Shown piece by piece: positions 37,618 to 44,094 of a stretch of 44,094 nucleotides of DNA. The position numbers were made by a program, and so were the translations under genes. Positions within the stretch are counted from its first letter, which is position 1. Each line of letters starts with the position of its first letter. The stretch comes from an uncultured Gammaproteobacteria bacterium (GTDB taxonomy: Bacteria > Pseudomonadota > Gammaproteobacteria > Arenicellales > JAANXG01), in the NCBI GenBank assembly GCA_947259955.1, contig CAMYOI010000006.1, positions 1 through 44,094 on the forward strand. Direction: 5' to 3'. A model generated the notes under the pieces. It ran no database searches and was not told where the DNA came from. It worked only from the letters and a program-made list of their open reading frames with translations.

Positions 37618-39099
37618 GTGAAATTCTCGGTAAAAGTCGCCAAAACAAGCAGCAAACAGGGGCCCTGTTGTGTAATCGGGGCATTTCAAGCAGAAGACCT
37701 GACCGGATTAGCCGGGGAGATCGACGCCCTCACCGGAGGCGCATTGAAAAAGCGGTTCGAATGCGGCGACTTCGAGGGAGAAAAAGAAGAGACCCTTGTG
37801 ATATTCGACCCTCCGGGACTGAATTGCGACAGGCTGCTCGTCGTCGGTTATGGTAAAAGCGATCAAACCGACACGATGCGTTACCGCACGGCATGTGCCA
37901 CGGTGGCCAAAAAACTGCGCAGCATGAAGGTCAGGTCCGCCACCGTCTGGATGCTGGGCGACGAGGTGGCCAATTGTGACATGGGAGCGAAGGCCAAGCA
38001 TCTTGTGGAAGCAATGGAAGACGCGGTCTACGAGTACAGTCACGACGGCAAGAAAACAAAGCGGCGCGACATTTCCGTGGCACTTGCCGTTAAAAACAAA
38101 CAGGAGGCGGACAACGCCGGCGAAGGCGTGAAGCGGGGATCGGCCGTCAACGCGGGTGTGAATCTGGCCAGGAACCTGGCCGATCTGCCAGCCAATATCT
38201 GCACTCCCACATACCTGGCCCGGCAAGCAACGGGCCTTCAGAAAAAATACCCCATCAAATCGCGGATACTCAACGAGTCGGAGATGAAAAAACTGGGCAT
38301 GGGATCGTTATTGTCCGTGTCCCGGGGCAGCAGGCAGCCCGCCAAACTGATCATCATGGAATACAGCGGCGGTAAGAAATCCCAGCGCCCGGTCGTCCTC
38401 GTAGGAAAGGGACTGACGTTCGACGCTGGTGGTATTTCACTGAAACCGGCGGCTAAAATGGATGAAATGAAGTATGACATGTGCGGCGCGGCAAGCGTGT
38501 TTGGTGCATTGACCGCCGCCGCGGAAATGAAACTAGCGCTTAATATCGTTGGCATCGTACCCAGTTCCGAGAACCTTCCGGACGGGGAAGCGAACAAGCC
38601 GGGTGATGTCGTAACGAGCATGTCCGGTAAAACCATAGAGATCCTCAATACGGATGCCGAAGGCCGCCTGATCCTGTGCGACGCTCTGACTTATGCGGAG
38701 CGCTTCAAGCCGCAGGCAGTCATCGACATCGCGACATTGACCGGTGCGTGCGTTGTCGCATTGGGCCACCACGCAAGCGGAATGATGTCCAACGATCAGG
38801 ACCTCGCCGATGAAATCATCGACGCCGGTAACAAGAGCCTGGACCGCGTCTGGCAGTTGCCCCTGTGGGAAGACTACCAGTCTCAACTGGACAGTAATTT
38901 CGCCGATATGGCAAACATAGGAGGCCCGGCAGCAGGCGCGATTACGGCCGGATGTTTCCTCTCCCGCTTTGCAGGATCCTTCAAATGGGGTCACATCGAT
39001 ATCGCCGGGACAGCCTGGCGAAGTGGAGGCAAGGAAAAAGGTGCAACCGGTAGGGTCGTGCCGCTGCTGAGCCAGTTCCTGATCGACCGCGTAAAGTAG
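37618..39099 (+). CDS. pepA: Leucyl aminopeptidase (cytosol aminopeptidase, M17)
   Basis: 493 aa; VGKGLTFDAGGISLKPAAKMDEMKYDMCGAASV, NTDAEGRLILCDALTYAERF; GTG start. Confidence 0.97.
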   Translation: MKFSVKVAKTSSKQGPCCVIGAFQAEDLTGLAGEIDALTGGALKKRFECGDFEGEKEETLVIFDPPGLNCDRLLVVGYGKSDQTDTMRYRTACATVAKKLRSMKVRSATVWMLGDEVANCDMGAKAKHLVEAMEDAVYEYSHDGKKTKRRDISVALAVKNKQEADNAGEGVKRGSAVNAGVNLARNLADLPANICTPTYLARQATGLQKKYPIKSRILNESEMKKLGMGSLLSVSRGSRQPAKLIIMEYSGGKKSQRPVVLVGKGLTFDAGGISLKPAAKMDEMKYDMCGAASVFGALTAAAEMKLALNIVGIVPSSENLPDGEANKPGDVVTSMSGKTIEILNTDAEGRLILCDALTYAERFKPQAVIDIATLTGACVVALGHHASGMMSNDQDLADEIIDAGNKSLDRVWQLPLWEDYQSQLDSNFADMANIGGPAAGAITAGCFLSRFAGSFKWGHIDIAGTAWRSGGKEKGATGRVVPLLSQFLIDRVK

Positions 39100-39133
39100 T
39101 CGATTTCAAACAGCACGCGGTTCGGGACAGCTC

Positions 39134-39571
39134 ATGACGCCGAAAATCGACTTCTATTTGCTCGACAGGCACGTTGCGGATGGCAGATTGCGCGCGGCCT
39201 GCCGCCTATGCAAGAAGATCCATGCTCTTGGCCACAGGATCTATGTAACGACACCCGATCTCGAGCAGGCGAAAGCCCTCGACGACATGATGTGGACGTT
39301 CGATCAGAGTTCCTTTGTTCCACATGGACTATACGATCCTGAAGGCTCCATCGTGGAGGTCCCGGTTGCCATCGGCCAACAACCGCCTTCCGGCGGTTAC
39401 TACAGCGTCCTCGTGACGCTGCTGGACACCGTTCCCGACCACTACGATGAATTCCCCCGCGTGGCGGAATTAGTGGATAATACGCCTGAAGACAAAGCAC
39501 GGGCCCGTGACCGTTACCGCTGGTACCGGACTCAGGGCTGTGACCTGCAAAAGCACGACATTACTATTTGA
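39134..39571 (+). CDS. holC: DNA polymerase III subunit chi
   Basis: 145 aa; ACRLCKKIHALGHRIYVTTPDLEQAKALDDMMWTFDQSSFVPHGLY; between pepA and valS. Confidence 0.94.
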   Translation: MTPKIDFYLLDRHVADGRLRAACRLCKKIHALGHRIYVTTPDLEQAKALDDMMWTFDQSSFVPHGLYDPEGSIVEVPVAIGQQPPSGGYYSVLVTLLDTVPDHYDEFPRVAELVDNTPEDKARARDRYRWYRTQGCDLQKHDITI

Positions 39572-39577
39572 TAACCT

Positions 39578-40240
39578 ATGTGGTTCAGACGCAAAAAAAA
39601 GACCGACGCGGATACCGCGCTGTCCGACACGCTGCGTTCGCTGCAGACTTTGTTGGACGAAGAAAGCCCCGCTAAAGATGACCAGGCGCCGGCGTCACCA
39701 GAGACGACACCGCAGCGTGAAATGGTGGAAAAAACTGATGGCGTCGAATCCAGCCTCAAACCCGATGAAAGAAACATCAGCAACGCGGTTGCGAGCGACG
39801 AACACCTGGATTGGGATTTCAATGTCGACCTGGCTGCGGAAGAATTGGCAGGCGACGTCGAGAAAATCGATCCCCTGGAATCGCTGGAATTAGAGGACGT
39901 CCCCGACCTGGATACCTCCGACATCGTTGAAGCCGTTTCCACGCGCGGCGACGGGGAAGCTGAAGTGGAGCCGATCGAAGATACACCGGCAGACAGAAGC
40001 ACCGACAATATTCCGGTTCTGAACAACATTGCGTACCTGCCGGAGAGGGAAGAAAACGATCGCCGTGACAAGGCAAAGGTGCTAAGTGAAACGCCGTTCA
40101 TGGATCAGTGCCTGAAGGACATCAGAAAACGACTCAAACGCAATGACCTGCCCGCCATGACCCTCGACCAGGAACAGCAGTTACGGACGGTCCTGACCTC
40201 GCTGCTGGCGCAGAAGACGTCCGGCAAATCCGAATCATAA
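39578..40240 (+). CDS. Hypothetical acidic protein, operonic between holC and valS
   Basis: 220 aa; MWFRRKKKTDAD start, Asp/Glu-rich low-complexity centre, helical C-terminus; 6-nt gap after holC. Confidence 0.7.
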   Translation: MWFRRKKKTDADTALSDTLRSLQTLLDEESPAKDDQAPASPETTPQREMVEKTDGVESSLKPDERNISNAVASDEHLDWDFNVDLAAEELAGDVEKIDPLESLELEDVPDLDTSDIVEAVSTRGDGEAEVEPIEDTPADRSTDNIPVLNNIAYLPEREENDRRDKAKVLSETPFMDQCLKDIRKRLKRNDLPAMTLDQEQQLRTVLTSLLAQKTSGKSES

Positions 40241-40341
40241 CAAATCTGATCCTGCCCGCCCGGCCCCGGTGGATTCAGGTGCCGAATGCGAGCCGCCCCG
40301 GGCTCGCGTATAATCCGCTGCCTTTGAAAACGTGAACCAGT

Positions 40342-43140
40342 ATGCCGCCAAGACAGTTGAACAAAGCCTATGATCCGCACGAGATAGAACAGGATCTCTA
40401 CGACCGCTGGGAATCAAAAGGGTGGTTTGCGCCTTCCGGCACGGGGAAACCTTACTGCATCATGATCCCGCCGCCCAACGTCACCGGCAGCCTGCACATG
40501 GGACATGCGTTCCAGGACACCATCATGGACGCATTGATCCGTTACCATCGAATGTGCGGTCGAAACACCCTGTGGCAGGCGGGCACCGACCACGCCGGCA
40601 TTGCCACACAAATGGTCGTGGAGCGCCAACTGGCTCATCAGGGCCAACACCGGCTGGACCTGGGCCGGGACGAGTTCGTAAAACGTGTCTGGGAGTGGAA
40701 AGCCGAATCGGGGGGCACCATTTCCAGGCAGCTGCGCAGGATGGGAGCATCCCTGGACTGGGAGCGCGAACGCTTCACCATGGACGAAGGATTGTCGCGT
40801 GCCGTACAGGAGGTGTTCGTTGAACTTTACAACGAGGACCTGATATACCGCGGTAAACGATTGGTCAACTGGGATCCCAAGCTGCACACGGCGGTTTCGG
40901 ACCTGGAAGTGGTATCGGAAGAGGAGGCGGGTCATCTCTGGAACCTGCGTTACCCCGTGGTGGGCGATGCCGGAAATTTCCTGACCGTGGCGACCACACG
41001 CCCCGAGACGATGCTGGGCGACACCGCGGTGGCGGTGCACCCGGAAGATGAGCGCTATCGAGATCTCGTCGGCCGAACGGTGCGGCTCCCCCTGGTTGAC
41101 CGGGAAATACCGATAGTCGCGGACGAGCATGTCGATCCCGAGTTCGGATCGGGCTGCGTCAAAATCACACCCGCGCACGATTTCGACGACTATGAGGTCG
41201 GTCTGAGGCACGGTCTGGAAATGATCAACATTTTCGATCCTGATGCCGCCGTCAATCTTCCCGGCACGCCATATCACGGCTTGGATCGATACGAGGCCAG
41301 AAAGAATATCGTACGGGATCTGGATCAGCAGCATCTCCTGGCCGGCATCGAGGACCACAAACTCATGGTGCCGCGGGGCGATAGGACCGGAGAAGTAATC
41401 GAACCCTATCTGACCGACCAGTGGTTCGTCAGGGCGGCACCGCTTGCCGAGGAATCCATCAAGGCGGTCGAGGACGGCCGCATCAGATTCGTGCCGGAAA
41501 ACTGGGCTCACACCTATTTCGACTGGATGCGCAACATAAAGGACTGGTGTATTTCCCGCCAGCTCTGGTGGGGCCACCGCATCCCCGCATGGTATGACCC
41601 GGATGGCGATATCTACGTCGCACGAACGGAACAGGATGCGGCCGCCCAGGCGCGGGCAAAAAAAGGGCAGGATCTGGAGCTCTATCAGGACCCGGATGTA
41701 CTCGACACCTGGTTTTCATCTGCGCTTTGGCCCTTTTCCACCCTGGGGTGGCCGGATGAGACAGCGGAGTTGAAAACTTTCTACCCCACCAACGTGCTGG
41801 TGACCGGGTTCGACATCATTTTCTTCTGGGTGGCCAGAATGGTGATGATGGGTCTGAAATTCATGGGCGATATCCCGTTTCACGAGATCTATGTCCACGG
41901 ACTGGTGAGCGACGCGCACGGACAGAAAATGTCCAAATCCAAGGGGAATGTGCTCGATCCGCTGGACCTCATCGACGGCATCGACCTGGATTCACTGGTC
42001 ATGAAAAGAACTACGGGGCTTATGCAGCCGAAGATGGCATCCAAGATCGAGGCCCACACCCGCGCTGACTATCCGGATGGCATCCCCGCGTTCGGCACGG
42101 ATGCGCTGCGCTTCACGTTCGCATCTCTTGCTTCGACCGGCCGCAACATCAATTTCGACCTGGGCCGGATCGGGGGATACCGAAATTTTTGCAACAAGCT
42201 GTGGAACGCTGCGCGTTTCGTATTGATGAATACTGAGGGCCAGGATTGCGGTCGAAGTGACGGCAAAGGGAGCGGTGAACTCGAGCCGAGCCTGGCGGAC
42301 CGCTGGATTGTTTCTCGATTGCAACAGGTGGAAGTCGATACCCAACAGGCAATCCAGGGCTATCGTTTAGACCACATGGCACAGGGCCTCTATCAGTTCG
42401 TCTGGAATGACTACTGCAGCTGGTATCTTGAACTCTGCAAGGTCGTCCTGTCCGATGACGATGCCCGTCCGGCGGAGAAACGGGCAACACGCCGGACGCT
42501 GGTACGCGTGCTCGAGACGTCGCTGCGCATGCTGCACCCGATCATGCCATTCATCACCGATGCGCTATGGCAGGAGATCGCAGTTCTTGCCGACAAGCGA
42601 GGCGAGACCATCATGACCCAGCCCTATCCTCAACCCCAACCGGAAAAGATCGACGACAGTGCTCTGGCGGAAATGGACTGGGTTCAGGCGGTAATCGGCG
42701 GAGTTCGCAATATTCGGGGCGAGATGAACATCGACCCGAACAAGCCTGTCACGGTGCTGTTGCAGAACGCCTCTTCAGACGACGCGGAGTATCTGTCAAG
42801 AAACACCCGCTACCTGAAACGATTCGGAAAATTCGACAGCGTGTCAATCGTTTCCGATGACGAGGCGCCCGACTCCCCTGCAGCAGCGCTGGTAGGCGGA
42901 ATGCGGATTCTCGTTCCACTGGGAACCCTGATCGACAAGGCGGCGGAACTGGCCAGGCTGGAACGCGAGCAGGTCAAGGCACGCAAAGACATGGACCGGA
43001 TTCAATCCAAGCTCGGCAATCTCAATTTCGTCGAGAAGGCGCCGGCGGATGTCGTTGCCAGTGAACGCGTGAGGGCGGACAAGCTGGGGACCATGCTCGA
43101 GAACCTTGCACTTCAGATCGAGAAAATCCGGGCGTTATAA
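40342..43140 (+). CDS. valS: Valyl-tRNA synthetase
   Basis: 932 aa; [16 protein letters not shown] (HIGH), [18 protein letters not shown] (KMSKS), C-terminal coiled coil. Confidence 0.98.
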   Translation: MPPRQLNKAYDPHEIEQDLYDRWESKGWFAPSGTGKPYCIMIPPPNVTGSLHMGHAFQDTIMDALIRYHRMCGRNTLWQAGTDHAGIATQMVVERQLAHQGQHRLDLGRDEFVKRVWEWKAESGGTISRQLRRMGASLDWERERFTMDEGLSRAVQEVFVELYNEDLIYRGKRLVNWDPKLHTAVSDLEVVSEEEAGHLWNLRYPVVGDAGNFLTVATTRPETMLGDTAVAVHPEDERYRDLVGRTVRLPLVDREIPIVADEHVDPEFGSGCVKITPAHDFDDYEVGLRHGLEMINIFDPDAAVNLPGTPYHGLDRYEARKNIVRDLDQQHLLAGIEDHKLMVPRGDRTGEVIEPYLTDQWFVRAAPLAEESIKAVEDGRIRFVPENWAHTYFDWMRNIKDWCISRQLWWGHRIPAWYDPDGDIYVARTEQDAAAQARAKKGQDLELYQDPDVLDTWFSSALWPFSTLGWPDETAELKTFYPTNVLVTGFDIIFFWVARMVMMGLKFMGDIPFHEIYVHGLVSDAHGQKMSKSKGNVLDPLDLIDGIDLDSLVMKRTTGLMQPKMASKIEAHTRADYPDGIPAFGTDALRFTFASLASTGRNINFDLGRIGGYRNFCNKLWNAARFVLMNTEGQDCGRSDGKGSGELEPSLADRWIVSRLQQVEVDTQQAIQGYRLDHMAQGLYQFVWNDYCSWYLELCKVVLSDDDARPAEKRATRRTLVRVLETSLRMLHPIMPFITDALWQEIAVLADKRGETIMTQPYPQPQPEKIDDSALAEMDWVQAVIGGVRNIRGEMNIDPNKPVTVLLQNASSDDAEYLSRNTRYLKRFGKFDSVSIVSDDEAPDSPAAALVGGMRILVPLGTLIDKAAELARLEREQVKARKDMDRIQSKLGNLNFVEKAPADVVASERVRADKLGTMLENLALQIEKIRAL

Positions 43141-43470
43141 CAGGGCATCGGTCCGGGCGGACATGATGAAATCGTTGACGTGCAGCCCGCCGATTTTATG
43201 CGTCCACCAGCTGACCGTGACGCGCCCCCACTCGGTCAGGAGCGAGGGATGGTGGCCCTCCTGCTCCGCGAGCTCCCCCACCTTGTTCGAAAAGGCCAGC
43301 GCCTGTTCGAAATTTCTGAACTTGAAGGCCCGGGTCAGGCGCTTGACGCCGTCCACCTCGATGATTTCCCAATCGGGGATCTGGGATTTCAGCTCTCCGA
43401 TCTGATCCGGTGTAACCCGTGGTGCATCGGCCCGGCACGCTTCACAGTGTCTGGTTTCAAGTTCTGTCAT
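43135..43470 (-). CDS. phhB: 4a-hydroxytetrahydrobiopterin (pterin-4a-carbinolamine) dehydratase
   Basis: 111 aa; [64 protein letters not shown]. Confidence 0.95.
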   Translation of the reverse strand: MTELETRHCEACRADAPRVTPDQIGELKSQIPDWEIIEVDGVKRLTRAFKFRNFEQALAFSNKVGELAEQEGHHPSLLTEWGRVTVSWWTHKIGGLHVNDFIMSARTDALL

Positions 43471-43509
43471 GGAGAGATATCCTCTGCAGGGGTCTGATTG
43501 CTGATTCTA

Positions 43510-44094
43510 TCAGCATCGCGGCTGAAAAATACTGACCGCCGCCACCGCGGCCGTCTCGATTCGCAAAACATGACTGCCCAAAGAGACGGGTTGCGCGCCG
43601 CTCTCGAGCAGTTGCGATATCTCATGATCACTGAACCCCCCTTCGGGACCAATACAGATTGCCACCCGGTCGGTGGAATATTCCGGAAGTACCGGAACAC
43701 CATCAGGTGTGGCCAAATACAGCGGTATGGCGTTGTTTTTCATAGTCGAGGCGAATTCTGCGGGAGACCGCACCTGGTCGATCCTCGGCAGGTACGGATT
43801 ATGACTCTGCTTACATGCCTGGATGCACACCCGCATCCAGCGCGGCGCACTATGGGATTCGGGTTTTACCACGCTGCGGTCGCACAGCAGCGGAACATAC
43901 TGAAATATACCCAGCTGGGTCGTCATATCCAGCAGGACGCGATGACGGTCGCCTTTGGGTACCGCAGTAGCGAGCGTGATTTGAGGCCGGGGCCTGTCAA
44001 TCTGTCTGACGAAATCAACCCGCAGTAGCATGGCGGTTCGATCCAACGAAACGATCTTGGCCCCGGCACGCCGACCCTTGCCGTCAATGAGTGC
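43510..44094 (-). CDS. rsmE: 16S rRNA (uracil1498-N3)-methyltransferase, 5' end cut by the window edge
   Basis: PRWMRVCIQACKQSHNPYLPRI, ICIGPEGGFSDHEISQLLESGAQPVSLGSHVLRIETAAVAAVSIF; frame stays open to the window end. Confidence 0.9.
   Translation of the reverse strand, partial: ALIDGKGRRAGAKIVSLDRTAMLLRVDFVRQIDRPRPQITLATAVPKGDRHRVLLDMTTQLGIFQYVPLLCDRSVVKPESHSAPRWMRVCIQACKQSHNPYLPRIDQVRSPAEFASTMKNNAIPLYLATPDGVPVLPEYSTDRVAICIGPEGGFSDHEISQLLESGAQPVSLGSHVLRIETAAVAAVSIFQPRC

Noticed and set aside
40414-41577. 387-aa minus-strand ORF inside valS
   Set aside because: Antisense to the strongly supported valS; no family motifs.
1-44094. Defence island, prophage, CRISPR array, tRNA or rRNA genes
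   Set aside because: No cas/RM/toxin-antitoxin/phage hallmark motifs among the ORFs, no regularly spaced repeats, and no recognisable tRNA or rRNA sequences were seen; RecQ and M24/SPFH genes look like housekeeping/metabolic genes in this context.

Overview
This 44-kb bacterial chromosomal window is densely coding and looks gammaproteobacterial from gene content and order (lptG/lptF, pepA, holC, valS; serA-serC-DUF1015). I see no rRNA, tRNA, CRISPR array, prophage or intact transposase. From left to right the main content is: a Lys/Ala-repeat AlgP/histone-H1-like protein; a pyruvate/2-oxoacid:ferredoxin oxidoreductase operon whose last gene is a GltD-like flavoprotein fused to a 2x[4Fe-4S] domain; a DddP-like M24-fold protein; recQ; an alpha/beta hydrolase; slipin-nfeD; a SelA-like PLP enzyme with DUF2237; a PhyH-like oxygenase with an EamA transporter; znuA; DUF1285; DUF2520; an SGNH hydrolase; an arginine deiminase/amidinotransferase-family enzyme; an aldo/keto reductase; an IPMDH-like dehydrogenase; usp and CBS proteins; an ABC-F ATPase; a broken methyltransferase; a FadN-like bifunctional enzyme; serA-serC-DUF1015-NUDIX; an acyl-CoA dehydrogenase; an RDD protein; lptG-lptF; pepA-holC-hyp-valS; phhB; and partial rsmE. 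The most interesting non-ORF signals are: (i) a cluster of helically phased DnaA boxes next to a ~84% AT tract in the 34.25-34.55 kb intergenic region, which looks like a replication origin or DnaA-control locus; (ii) an unlisted M20-family hydrolase relic at 20.15-20.37 kb; (iii) a methyltransferase with an internal deletion and frameshift; (iv) a MITE-like 238-bp element between lptF and pepA, with repeat-end copies elsewhere; and (v) a hairpin-rich leader in front of the DddP-like gene.
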